Source: Sphingomonas baiyangensis (GTDB taxonomy: Bacteria; Pseudomonadota; Alphaproteobacteria; Sphingomonadales; Sphingomonadaceae). Taken from it: a DNA stretch of 64,000 nt. Position 1 is the stretch's first letter, and each line of letters opens with the position of its first letter. Shown here in pieces: positions 19,024 to 27,529 of the stretch. The translations under genes were made by a program, and so were the position numbers. The notes below the pieces were generated by a model that was not told the DNA's origin, made no database searches, and was given only the letters and a program-made list of their open reading frames with translations. Where the stretch lies: NCBI RefSeq assembly GCF_005144715.1, contig NZ_SWKR01000002.1, positions 1,000,146 to 1,064,145 on the forward strand, in the 5' to 3' direction.

Positions 19024-20348
19024 GAGACCTTGCCCGTCTGCGGATCGATCCGGTCGATCGCGGCGGGATTGTCGTCGTCGCGATAGACGATGCCGCCCTT
19101 CATCACGAAATCGAGGCTGCGCAGCGCGCCGATATCCTGCACCGGATCGGCGTCGAGCGCGACGATATCGGCATATTGGCCCGGCGCGATGCGGCCCACT
19201 TGCTTGTCGAGCCCCAGCATCCGCGCGGGCTGGATGGTGGCGGCCTGCAACGCGGCGAGCGGCGTCATGCCGGCCTTCACGTACAATTCGGCCTCGTGCA
19301 CCGTCGCGGTGGTGCCGCTGTTGGGCTCATAGGGGAATTGATCGGTGCCGAGCGCGACGTTGACGCCCAGCCGAATGGCCTTTTGCAGCACCGCCCAGTG
19401 ATCCTTGCCGACCGAGGCCACGCGATCGAGATACCAGGGCGGCGAGCCGATCTTGCGGTAGAACTCGTATGCGCCGGGCTGGCTGACGACGATGGTGGGG
19501 ACGAGCCAGGTGCCCTGCTTCTTCATCTCGGCGAGCACCTGATCGTTCAGGTGATAGCCGTGCTCGAAACAGTCGATGCCGAACTTGAGCGCCTGCATCG
19601 CCGCAACCGACGAGCCGTTGTGCGCCGTCACCTTCACGCCGTTGCGCTTGGCGACGTCGAGCACGGTCGACAGTTCGGCATCGGTCATCGGCGCGGCGCC
19701 GATCGCGCCGTGCGTGTCGGAGATGCCGCCCGAGATCGCGATCTTGATCCAGCTCGCGCCGCGCTTGATCTGCTCGCGCACCACTTTCGAGAACTCGGCC
19801 GGGCCATCGGCCTCGAGCGACCCGTGGCCGCCGGTGGGCACGATCAGCTCGCCCGCGCTCTCGATGCGCGGCCCCACCGCCTGGCCTGCGTTGATCGCGC
19901 GGCGAAGCTGGAAGTCGAGGCCGCGATCCTCGGCAGTGAGGCGCACGGTGGTGACGCCCGCGAGCAGGCTGCGGCGCGCATTGTCGGCCATACGCAGCGC
20001 CTGCGCGCCATCGGTTTCGTTGACCAGCTCGGCCCCCGCCGCGCCGGGCAGCTTGAGGCCGAAATGGACGTGCATGTTCATCAGCCCCGGCGCCAGCCAG
20101 CGTCCCGCCATCGGCACCATTTTGGCGCCCGCGGGCACCGGCACGCTGGCGGCGGGGCCGACGGCGACGATGCGCTCGCCCTCGATCAGCACCGTCGCGT
20201 CAGGCGTGGTGCGGCCGGTGTCGATATCGACGACGTTGCCGCCGGTGAGCGCGACGACGCGCGGCCGCGCCTCCTGCGCGCTCGACGCGGCAGGCGCGAG
20301 CATCGCCACCGCCATCGCGCCCGTCATCCATCGTGTGAGCCTGCGCAT
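19020..20348 (-). CDS. Exported metal-dependent amidohydrolase, COG1228 type (copy 2)
   Basis: A 442-residue paralogue of the adjacent gene, first in the two-gene operon. ATG 20348 is chosen because a signal peptide follows (ending APAASSA) and GGGGGAAG lies upstream; the longer frame runs through the divergent promoter. Metal-site motifs match copy 1: MHVHFG, WIKIAISGG, KVTAHNGS, CFEHGYH and LGTDQFP. The two proteins share long stretches such as the EPN-SGT-ATV-EAELYV region, indicating tandem duplication. Small differences around the His ligands (GHTGS against AHNGS) suggest different substrates. Confidence 0.85.
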   Translation of the reverse strand: MRRLTRWMTGAMAVAMLAPAASSAQEARPRVVALTGGNVVDIDTGRTTPDATVLIEGERIVAVGPAASVPVPAGAKMVPMAGRWLAPGLMNMHVHFGLKLPGAAGAELVNETDGAQALRMADNARRSLLAGVTTVRLTAEDRGLDFQLRRAINAGQAVGPRIESAGELIVPTGGHGSLEADGPAEFSKVVREQIKRGASWIKIAISGGISDTHGAIGAAPMTDAELSTVLDVAKRNGVKVTAHNGSSVAAMQALKFGIDCFEHGYHLNDQVLAEMKKQGTWLVPTIVVSQPGAYEFYRKIGSPPWYLDRVASVGKDHWAVLQKAIRLGVNVALGTDQFPYEPNSGTTATVHEAELYVKAGMTPLAALQAATIQPARMLGLDKQVGRIAPGQYADIVALDADPVQDIGALRSLDFVMKGGIVYRDDDNPAAIDRIDPQTGKVS

Positions 20349-20427
20349 CGCCGCTTCCCCCGTTCGTTGGCGACGACAGACTGCGGCATGGGCAAACGAA
20401 AACAATGCAGCAGCGACTGCGACTTCA

Positions 20428-20442
20428 TTGCCTGAAACGCAA
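20428..20442. promoter_or_regulatory. Candidate LysR-type operator TTGCC-N5-CGCAA (site 2)
   Basis: TTGCC-TGAAA-CGCAA, one mismatch from the perfect dyad, in the 246-base divergent gap. It is 80 bases upstream of the amidohydrolase operon start and 153 bases upstream of the DUF885-DUF3311-symporter operon start, so one site could serve both. The T-N11-A core is retained. Confidence 0.5.
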
Positions 20443-20594
20443 CGGCTGCGGAATATCATATCACGAAAAGCAAGGATGGCTGCGGCGCAATGTCGATAGA
20501 TGCGGGCGGGCGGATTAACGTCAGGCAGCGATCGACGGTTGCATTCCGCGCGGCTGGCGACACGATTGGCCTGACGGGGAATGGGGAACACGCA

Positions 20595-22412
20595 ATGCAA
20601 ACCGACCGCTATCGCATCAGCCGCCGCGCGCTTTTCGCCACGTCTGCGCTGTTCGCCTTGGGCCATGCGCTCCCCGCGCTGGCACGCCAGGATGCCGCCG
20701 CGCGGCTGCGCCAGCTGCTCGCGGCGAGCGAGGCGGCCGACCTCGCGCTCGATCCGATCGGCGACCTACGCAAGGGCGGCGATACGGCGCCGGGCGCGCC
20801 GCTGTTCGTCAACCCGCTGTCCGACGGTTATGCCGCGCGGCTCGAAGCCAACAAGCGCGCCGATGCGCGCGCGCTGGCGGCGATCCCGCGCGATGCGCTG
20901 ACGGCGACCGATGCGATCGCCTATGACGTGTTCGCCTACAAGACCGCGCAGCAGCTGGAGCTGTTCGACAGCGGGCTGTTCGCGGTGCAGCGCAAGGCTC
21001 CGCTCAACCCCTCGTTCGGGATGCATGTCGAATTTCCCGACTTCATGTCGTCGGGCGCGGCGCCCTTCGCCACCGTGAAAGATTACGAGGACAACCTCGT
21101 CCGGCTTAAAGGTTTCGCCGGGCATCTGGCGATGATCGTCACGCGGCTGCGGCAGGGCGTGGCCGACGGCTATGTCCAGCCGCGCATCATCGCCGAGAAC
21201 GTGCTCAAGCAGACCGACGCGATGCTGGCGGTGCCGCTGGCCGAAAGCCCCTTCCTTGCGGGCGTGCGCAAGTTTCCCGATGCCGTCGGCGCCGCCGACC
21301 GAGCGCGGCTGACCGCAGCGTACGAGGCGATGGTGCGTGGGCCTGTGCTGGGTGGCTATCGAACGCTCGGCGACTATCTGCGCACGACCTATCTGCCGCT
21401 GGCGAGCGCCACGCCCGGCCGCGCCGCGATGAAGGACGGCGCACGGCTCTATGCCTGGGAACTGGCGCGCCACACCACCACGCGCCGCAGCGCCGACGAC
21501 ATCCATGCGCTGGGGCTCAAGGAAGTCGCGGGCATTCTCGCGCAGATGGAGCAGGTGCGCGAGACCACCGGCTTCGACGGCGATCTCAAGGCGTTCTTCG
21601 AGCATGTCCGCACCGACCCAAAATATTACTACACCAAACAGGAAGACCTGATCGCGCGGTTCGAGGCGATCGAGGCCAAGATCTGGCCGGCGATTCCCAA
21701 GCTGTTCCACAGCCGCCCCAAGGCACCGTTCGAGGTGCGCCCCCTGCCCGCGCTCGGCGACCAGCGCGGTACCGGCTATTACCGCGCCGGCCCGCCCGAC
21801 GGCGTGTCGCCCGGCATCCTGTTCTTCAACATGTCGATGCTCAACACGCGGCCCATCCCCACGCTCGAGACGCTGACGCTGCACGAGGGCATTCCCGGCC
21901 ATCATTTCCAGATCACGATGGTGCGCGAGGACGAGAGCCTGCCGCCGATCCTGCGCTACGGTTCGGCCACCGCCTATTCCGAAGGCTGGGGGCTGTATGC
22001 CGAATCGCTCGGGCCGGAGCTCGGCATGTTCACCGACCCGATGCAGCTGTTCGGCCATCTCGACATGGAGATGCTGCGCGCGGTGCGGCTGGTGGTCGAT
22101 ACCGGCATCCACGCCAAGGGGTGGGAACGCCAGAAGGCGATCGATTACATGCTCGCCAATACCTCGATGGCGCCGCGCGACGTGGCAGTCGAGATCGATC
22201 GCTACATCGCCTATCCGGGGCAGGCGTGCGCGTACAAGATCGGCGAGCTCAAGTTCCGCGAACTGCGCGAGGCGGCGCAGGCGAAGCTAGGCAGCCGGTT
22301 CGACGTGCGCGACTATCACGAGCAGGCGCTCTCGACCGGCGCGCTGCCGATGGACGTGCTCGACGCCAAGATCCGCCGCTGGATCGATGCCGGCGGCGGG
22401 CGCGCCGCGTGA
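20595..22412 (+). CDS. DUF885 family metallopeptidase, exported (copy 2)
   Basis: A 605-residue protein with a twin-arginine-like signal (RISRRALFATSALFALGHALPALA). It carries the family motifs HEGIPGHHFQ, EGWGLYAESLG and AYPGQACAYKIG. The first two are the likely zinc site. Same length as copy 1 at 12826 but clearly diverged, so an old duplication. ATG 20595 is used because GGGGAACACGCA precedes it and the signal follows. It is the first gene of an operon with DUF3311 and a sodium:solute symporter. A periplasmic or secreted oligopeptidase role is inferred. Confidence 0.87.
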   Translation: MQTDRYRISRRALFATSALFALGHALPALARQDAAARLRQLLAASEAADLALDPIGDLRKGGDTAPGAPLFVNPLSDGYAARLEANKRADARALAAIPRDALTATDAIAYDVFAYKTAQQLELFDSGLFAVQRKAPLNPSFGMHVEFPDFMSSGAAPFATVKDYEDNLVRLKGFAGHLAMIVTRLRQGVADGYVQPRIIAENVLKQTDAMLAVPLAESPFLAGVRKFPDAVGAADRARLTAAYEAMVRGPVLGGYRTLGDYLRTTYLPLASATPGRAAMKDGARLYAWELARHTTTRRSADDIHALGLKEVAGILAQMEQVRETTGFDGDLKAFFEHVRTDPKYYYTKQEDLIARFEAIEAKIWPAIPKLFHSRPKAPFEVRPLPALGDQRGTGYYRAGPPDGVSPGILFFNMSMLNTRPIPTLETLTLHEGIPGHHFQITMVREDESLPPILRYGSATAYSEGWGLYAESLGPELGMFTDPMQLFGHLDMEMLRAVRLVVDTGIHAKGWERQKAIDYMLANTSMAPRDVAVEIDRYIAYPGQACAYKIGELKFRELREAAQAKLGSRFDVRDYHEQALSTGALPMDVLDAKIRRWIDAGGGRAA

Positions 22413-22651
22413 GCGAGGCGACCGCGCCGGCGCCGCGATCGCGCCGGCATCGCTGGCTGCTGCTGCTGCCCTTCGTGTGGCAGGTGGCGTGCGTGCCGTT
22501 GGTCAACGACGTGGCGTGGCGGCCCTTTTCGCTGCCCTTCCCGATGGTGTGGCAGATGGCGGGCATCCTGTTCACCACCGCGATCATCGCCATCGTCTTC
22601 GCGATCGACAAGCGCCACCCCGAGTTCGCGCCCGCGGACGGCGAGGCATGA
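22409..22651 (+). CDS. DUF3311 small membrane protein, symporter partner
   Basis: An 80-residue inner-membrane protein with two hydrophobic helices (about residues 15-33 and 46-66). The family is regularly encoded just before sodium:solute symporters, as here, and is presumed to be an accessory subunit. The GTG start at 22409 overlaps the upstream stop (GTGA), and its own stop overlaps the symporter ATG (ATGA), so all three genes are translationally coupled. Confidence 0.85.
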   Translation: MSEATAPAPRSRRHRWLLLLPFVWQVACVPLVNDVAWRPFSLPFPMVWQMAGILFTTAIIAIVFAIDKRHPEFAPADGEA

Positions 22652-24096
22652 TCCTGGTCATCACGCTCGCGATCGTGCTCGGCACGATGGCGGGAGCGCT
22701 CGCCGCATCGCTGCGCCAGCGCGCCGCGCGGCACAGCATGGCCGAATGGGCAGTGGGTGGCCGGCGCTTCGGCGTGCTGATCTTCTGGTTCCTCAACGCC
22801 GGCGAGATCTACACGACGTTCGCGGTACTCGGAATCTCGGGTTTCGCATGGGCCTATGGCGCGCCGGCCTATCTGGCGTTCACCAGCGTGAGCCTGTCGG
22901 CGGCGATCGGTTACTGGCTGATGCCGCGCATCTGGGATGCCGGGCGGCGCCACAATCTTGTGACACAGGCCGATTTCTTCGCGCAGCATTATCGCGCGAC
23001 CTGGCTGGGCGTAGTGGTGGGCGTGGCGGGCATCGTCGCACTGATCGTCTATGTGCAGATCCAGATCGTGGCATTGAGCCTGATCGTGCGGATGACGCTG
23101 GGGCCGGAAGTCTCACCACTCGCCTCGGCGCTGATCGCGGCGGCAGTGATGCTCGCCTTCGTGGTGTTCGCGGGGCTGCGATCGGCGGCATTCGCCGCGG
23201 GGGTGAAGGACGTCCTGATGCTGCTCGTCGTCGCCGGGCTGTGCGTGACGGTAGCTAGCAAGGTGGGCGCGGCGTCGATGCTCGACGTGTACCGGCTGGC
23301 GCAGGACAGCTTCCCCGGCATCGGCCGCTTTCCGGGACTGCAACCCGAGGCCGGCCTGTCGAGCGTGTGGCTGATGACCTCGGCCCTCAACGTGGCGCTC
23401 GGCAACTGGATATTGCCGCATCTGTTCCAGCTATGCTTCTCGGCGGGCAGCGAGAACACCATCCGCCGCAACGCCATCTGGCAGCCCATCTACTCGCTGA
23501 GCTATTTCTTCATCATCCTGCTGGGCTTCGCGGCGCTACTGGCGGGCACGCAACCCGAAGGCGGCGATACCAATGCAGTGCTGCTGCAGTTCGTCGCCGA
23601 TCGCTATCCGGCATGGGCGGTGGGCGTGTTCGCGGGCACCGCGTGCCTGCTGGCGCTGGTGCCGGGATCGGTGCTGCTGCTGACCGCGGGGTCGATCTTC
23701 AGCCGCAACGTGGTGCTGCCGCTCCGGCCGGGGACGAGCGACCGCGCCCTGCTGGCACTGTCGCGCGCGGCGATGCTGGTGTTCGCAGGCATCGCGGTGT
23801 GGCTGACGCTGGGGGGGTCGCGCTCGCTCGTCGAGATCGGACTTTCGGCCTATGCGGCGATCGGGATGCTGGCACCGGGCGTGTATTTCGCGTTCCTTTG
23901 GCCGCGCGCGCATGCCGCAGGCGTGTTCGCAGGCATCGTCGCGGGCTATGCCGCCCTGACGCTGCCGCAGGCCACGGCGCTGTGGAACGCGCTGCTGCCG
24001 CATTGGGAGCACGGGCTGATCGCGATGGCGGTCAACGCCGCTGTGGCGGCGGCGGTGTGCCTGATCGTTCCGACGCGCCGGCCCGCTGCCGCCTAG
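22648..24096 (+). CDS. Sodium:solute symporter (SSS family)
   Basis: A 482-residue inner-membrane protein with about 13 hydrophobic helices and SSS-family features: EWAVGGRRFG after TM1, the FWFLNAGEIYTTF helix, and the NWILPHLFQLCFSAGSENTIRRNA loop. Members import proline, pantothenate, sugars or carboxylates with Na+. Its place with peptidases and a hydroxyproline-type dehydrogenase suggests an imino acid or small peptide product, but substrate cannot be read from sequence. It ends 10 bases before the convergent LysR gene. Confidence 0.88.
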   Translation: MILVITLAIVLGTMAGALAASLRQRAARHSMAEWAVGGRRFGVLIFWFLNAGEIYTTFAVLGISGFAWAYGAPAYLAFTSVSLSAAIGYWLMPRIWDAGRRHNLVTQADFFAQHYRATWLGVVVGVAGIVALIVYVQIQIVALSLIVRMTLGPEVSPLASALIAAAVMLAFVVFAGLRSAAFAAGVKDVLMLLVVAGLCVTVASKVGAASMLDVYRLAQDSFPGIGRFPGLQPEAGLSSVWLMTSALNVALGNWILPHLFQLCFSAGSENTIRRNAIWQPIYSLSYFFIILLGFAALLAGTQPEGGDTNAVLLQFVADRYPAWAVGVFAGTACLLALVPGSVLLLTAGSIFSRNVVLPLRPGTSDRALLALSRAAMLVFAGIAVWLTLGGSRSLVEIGLSAYAAIGMLAPGVYFAFLWPRAHAAGVFAGIVAGYAALTLPQATALWNALLPHWEHGLIAMAVNAAVAAAVCLIVPTRRPAAA

Positions 24097-24106
24097 GGTC
24101 CTGACC

Positions 24107-25003
24107 CTAGCTCCAGCTCTTGAGCTTGGCCTCGAGGATCGCGAGCAGGCGCGCGGGGGCGCCTTCGAGCTGGCGGCCCAGGCGGTGGATGAGGCTGACC
24201 GTGGTATGCTCGATCGCATCGTCGAGCAGCGGGCGCGCGACGAGCGTGCCCTGATCGAGTTCGGCGAGTGCCGAGATGCGCGGGAGCACCGTGACCGCGC
24301 GGCCGGCCTTGGCGATCTCGCGCATCATCTGGATCGAGGTGGTCACCAGCATCGGCTCGAGCCACACATGCGCGCGCTTCTGCGCCTCGGCGAGCGCCGC
24401 TATGATGCTGAAGCCGCGCGGCGGCAGGCACAGATCGGTGTCCTGAAGCTCGGCGATCGTGACCGCCTCGCGCGCCGCGAGCGCGTGGCGCGGCGAGCAC
24501 AGCACCATCAGCGGCTGCTCGACGACGGCGCGCGTGCGGATCTTGGGCTCGGTGGTGGTGTTGAGGATCATGCCGACATGCGCCTCGTCATCGAGCACCA
24601 TGCGCACGATCTCGGCGCTCGACGAACTCGCGACGGCGATCGCGATGCCGGGGTTGCGGCGCTGGAACCCGTCGATCGTCTCGATCAGCGGGGGGCCGAA
24701 GAACCCCTCGCCGATCGCCAGGTCGACGCGGCCGGTCTTGACCTCGCGCAGCTCCTGCAACTGGTTGAGCAGCGTCTCGCGATCGGCGAGCTGGTTGCGG
24801 TGAAACTCGAAGGCGAGACGGCCGGCTTCGGTGAGGCGGATCGAGCGGCGACCGCGTTCGATGAGCGCAACGCCCATATCCTGCTCAAGCTGCGCGATCT
24901 GGCGGCTGATCGACGAGGTGGCGACGCCGATCTTGTCGCTCGCCAGCCGCATCGACCCCAATGTCGCCGCTTCGTAGAAATAGTGGAGCGCATTGTCCCA
25001 CAT
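24107..25003 (-). CDS. LysR-family transcriptional regulator
   Basis: A 298-residue regulator with an N-terminal winged HTH (residues 2-62; SMRLASDKIGVATSSISRQI is the recognition region) and a periplasmic-binding-protein-like effector domain (about 90-290). ATG 25003 is used because GGAGGGAGAA lies upstream. It is divergent from the DapA-type gene with a 170-base shared promoter holding the perfect dyad at 25054, the usual arrangement for an autoregulated LysR activator. It is the only regulator in the catabolic region and so the likely reader of the related sites at 17745, 20428 and 28863. Confidence 0.9.
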   Translation of the reverse strand: MWDNALHYFYEAATLGSMRLASDKIGVATSSISRQIAQLEQDMGVALIERGRRSIRLTEAGRLAFEFHRNQLADRETLLNQLQELREVKTGRVDLAIGEGFFGPPLIETIDGFQRRNPGIAIAVASSSSAEIVRMVLDDEAHVGMILNTTTEPKIRTRAVVEQPLMVLCSPRHALAAREAVTIAELQDTDLCLPPRGFSIIAALAEAQKRAHVWLEPMLVTTSIQMMREIAKAGRAVTVLPRISALAELDQGTLVARPLLDDAIEHTTVSLIHRLGRQLEGAPARLLAILEAKLKSWS

Positions 25004-25053
25004 CGTACGATTCTCCCTCCCCTCGGCACCGCGTATGGCCATCCTGTCATATG

Positions 25054-25068
25054 TTGCGCGATACGCAA
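25054..25068. promoter_or_regulatory. Candidate LysR-type operator TTGCG-N5-CGCAA (site 3, LysR divergent promoter)
   Basis: Perfect dyad TTGCG-CGATA-CGCAA with a T-N11-A core, 51 bases upstream of the lysR start and 106 bases upstream of the proposed DapA-type start. Its position between a divergent LysR gene and its neighbour operon is classical for the recognition-binding site. Confidence 0.65.
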
Positions 25069-25173
25069 TCACATACGGCTTTCGTTGTCGCGACTGCTAT
25101 CGCACCATGGCGCGGCGCTGCTAAGCAGCGGCACGAACAGGCTGACGGGAACGGCCGGGACCGGGGGTATGAG

Positions 25174-26097
25174 TTGACGACCAAGCGATCGCGCGTGGAC
25201 TGGCGCGGATATCTGCCGGCCATCACCACCCCTTTCGCGCGCGACGGCGCGCTCGACCACCAGGCGCTCGGCCGGTTGCTCGAATGGCTGCACGGCGAGG
25301 GGATGCACGGGCTGGTGATTGCCGGCACCACCGGCGAATGGCCGAGCATGACGCCCGACGAGCGCGTGGCGCTGTTCGCGGCGACCGGAGCGCAGCTGAC
25401 AGGCAAGCTGCCGCTGATCGCGGGGTGCAGCGCCTTTACCGCGCGCGAGGCGATCGCCTTCGCCGAGGCTGCCGCGACGCACGGCTTCGACGGCATCCTC
25501 GTGACGCCGCCGCCCTATTTTAGGCCATCGCCCGACGAGATTTACGGCTTCTACGCCGATATCTCTGCCGGCCAGCCGCTGCCGATCTGCGTCTACAACT
25601 GGCCGCCGGGCACCGGCGTCGACATGCCGCTCGACCTGCTCGAACGTCTGGCCGATCTCGAGAAGGTCGTCGCGATCAAGCAGTCGACATCGGACCTCAG
25701 GCGCTTCGTCACCACCTATTTCGCGCTGAGCGAGCGGGTGCGCGTGTTCGGCCACACGATGGACGAATATGGCCTCGCTCTGCTCGAGGCGCGCGGCGGC
25801 GACGGCACGATGGGCGCGGGCGGCGTGCTGGGACGCACGCAGCCCGATTTCTACAATCATCTGTGGGCGGGCCGCATCGAGAAGGCGCGCATCTGCGGCA
25901 GCCAAGACCGCGCGATCCTCGATGCGTGGTACACCGTCGATCTGGTCGGCCGCTTCGGCTCGGGCCCGGCGATCCTCAAGGCGGCGCTCGACGTGCAGGG
26001 ACTGCCGGGCGGCCATGTCCGCGCGCCACTGCGCGACGTGGGCGCGGACGACCGTGAACGAATCCGCGAGACTCTCGCTGCGCTAGGCCGCATCTAG
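25174..26097 (+). CDS. Dihydrodipicolinate synthase-family lyase/deaminase (candidate pyrroline-4-hydroxy-2-carboxylate deaminase)
   Basis: A class I aldolase-fold enzyme, 307 residues from TTG 25174, which GGGGG precedes; GTG 25195 is an alternative. No in-frame ATG fits the family start. It has the GTTGEWPS substrate motif, Tyr141 (VYNWPPG) and Schiff-base Lys169 (VAIKQST). DapA itself is unlikely because the genes beside it encode a D-hydroxyproline-type dehydrogenase. In known hydroxyproline pathways a DapA relative deaminates the resulting pyrroline to alpha-ketoglutarate semialdehyde. First gene of a four-gene operon, 5 bases before the next. Confidence 0.8.
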   Translation: MTTKRSRVDWRGYLPAITTPFARDGALDHQALGRLLEWLHGEGMHGLVIAGTTGEWPSMTPDERVALFAATGAQLTGKLPLIAGCSAFTAREAIAFAEAAATHGFDGILVTPPPYFRPSPDEIYGFYADISAGQPLPICVYNWPPGTGVDMPLDLLERLADLEKVVAIKQSTSDLRRFVTTYFALSERVRVFGHTMDEYGLALLEARGGDGTMGAGGVLGRTQPDFYNHLWAGRIEKARICGSQDRAILDAWYTVDLVGRFGSGPAILKAALDVQGLPGGHVRAPLRDVGADDRERIRETLAALGRI

Positions 26098-26102
26098 CGC
26101 GC

Positions 26103-27287
26103 ATGGAGCGCGCCGACGTCGCGATCATCGGTGGGGGGCTGATCGGCTGTGCCGCGGCGTGGCGGCTGGCGCAGCGCGGCGCGCGCGTGGTGCTGCTCGA
26201 AGCCGGCGAGCATAATGCCGGCGCATCGGGGCAGAATGCCGGATCGCTGCATTTCCAGCTCGAGCGCCGCTTCCTCGAACAGGGCGAGGCGCTGGCCGAG
26301 CAGGCGGCACGGATCGCGACGCTCAACGTGCTCGCGGTTGCCGACTGGCGCGCGATCGAGTGTGAGCTCGGCGCCGACCTGCACGTGTCGATGGCGGGCG
26401 GGCTGATGGTCGCCGAGACGCGCGAGGAGGTCGCGCTGCTCGAAGCCAAGGCCGCGCGCGAGGCGGCGGCGGGGCTGGCGGTGCGACTTATCGACGGTGA
26501 CGCGGCGCGCGCGCTGGCACCCTATCTCGCCAAGAGCGTGATCGCGGCCTGCCACCTGACCGATGAAGGCCATGCCGATCCGCGTGCGCTGACGCCGGCG
26601 CTTGCGGCTGCGGCACGGGCCGCGGGTGCTGCGATCCGCGAGGGCTGCCGCGTCGAGGCGATCAAGACGCCCGCCCCCGGCAGATTCGTGCTGCGTACTG
26701 CCGCGGGCGGCGTGACCGCGGCCCAGTTGCTGATCGCCGCGGGCGCGTGGAGCGCGAGCGTCGCGGCGATGGCGAACATCCACCTGCCGATGGTGCCCGT
26801 GGCATTGCAGATGAACGCGACCGAGCGCATCGCGCCGGCGATACCTCACCTTATCCAGCATGTCGGGCGCAGGCTTTCGCTCAAGCAGGCGCATGCCGGC
26901 AACGTGCTGATCGGCGGCGGTTGGCCCGCGCGCATGGCGGTGCGCAGCGACGGCGGCTTCGATCTTGCCCGCCGCCCCGCGCTGAGCGAGACGTCGCTGG
27001 CCGGCAATCTGCGCGCGGCGATCGACGTGGTGCCGATGCTCGCGCGGCTGAACCTCATCCGCACCTGGACAGGGACCACCGCGATCACTGCCGACCAGTT
27101 GCCGATCGTGGGGCCGGTGCCGCGCCTGCCGGGTCTGTGGGTGGCGGGCGGCGGATCGGCGTTCACGCTCGGCCTCACTTTTGCGCGGCTGATCGCGAAC
27201 GCGATGGGCGGCGAGCGCGTGCGCGAGCTCGACCTGTTCGGCCCGGCGCGCTTCGATCATCTCAACAGCTTCATGGGTGCCGCATGA
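26103..27287 (+). CDS. FAD-dependent amino acid dehydrogenase, beta-type subunit (D-hydroxyproline or opine dehydrogenase)
   Basis: A 394-residue DAO-family flavoprotein. The FAD-binding GGGLIGCAAAWRLAQRG motif is at the N-terminus, the GASGQNAGS flavin loop follows, and GLWVAGGGSAFTLGL closes the FAD site. With the next two genes it makes the alpha-beta-gamma architecture seen in D-hydroxyproline dehydrogenase (LhpB/E/F) and opine oxidases (OoxA/B type). This subunit should hold the amino-acid oxidation site, producing an imine. Stop overlaps the next start (ATGA). Confidence 0.82.
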   Translation: MERADVAIIGGGLIGCAAAWRLAQRGARVVLLEAGEHNAGASGQNAGSLHFQLERRFLEQGEALAEQAARIATLNVLAVADWRAIECELGADLHVSMAGGLMVAETREEVALLEAKAAREAAAGLAVRLIDGDAARALAPYLAKSVIAACHLTDEGHADPRALTPALAAAARAAGAAIREGCRVEAIKTPAPGRFVLRTAAGGVTAAQLLIAAGAWSASVAAMANIHLPMVPVALQMNATERIAPAIPHLIQHVGRRLSLKQAHAGNVLIGGGWPARMAVRSDGGFDLARRPALSETSLAGNLRAAIDVVPMLARLNLIRTWTGTTAITADQLPIVGPVPRLPGLWVAGGGSAFTLGLTFARLIANAMGGERVRELDLFGPARFDHLNSFMGAA

Positions 27288-27529
27288 GGCGCGTCGAGGC
27301 CGGCGTGACGAGAGGGCAGCGCGTTGCCTTCACCATCGACGGTGCGAGCGTCACGGCGTTCAAGGGCGAGACCGTGCTGGCGGCGGCTCGCGCGGCGGAT
27401 ATGCCGATCGCGGGCTGGTGCAACATGGGCAGTTGCGGCGAGTGCATGGTGACGGCGGCGAGCGGAATGCGCGTGCGCGCATGCCTGACGCCGGTTGCCG
27501 AGGGCCTGTCGGTGACAACGCATGGCTGA
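27284..27529 (+). CDS. [2Fe-2S] gamma-type subunit of the amino acid dehydrogenase
   Basis: An 81-residue plant-ferredoxin-like protein with cysteines at 46, 51, 54 and 67 in the pattern C-x4-C-x2-C-x12-C, which binds one [2Fe-2S] cluster. Such subunits (LhpF or SoxA/OoxC-like) pass electrons between the flavin subunits. Start overlaps the upstream stop, and the stop overlaps the next gene by 8 bases, so subunit synthesis is tightly coupled. Confidence 0.85.
   Translation: MRRVEAGVTRGQRVAFTIDGASVTAFKGETVLAAARAADMPIAGWCNMGSCGECMVTAASGMRVRACLTPVAEGLSVTTHG

Noticed and set aside
24961..25173. ATG-started upstream extension of the DapA-type gene
   Set aside because: It would cover the LysR divergent promoter and the dyad at 25054 and has no family similarity; TTG 25174 with GGGGG upstream fits better.
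25174..26097. Calling the DapA-fold gene dapA (lysine synthesis)
   Set aside because: It heads an operon for an FAD/[2Fe-2S] amino-acid dehydrogenase, which fits a catabolic deaminase better than lysine synthesis.
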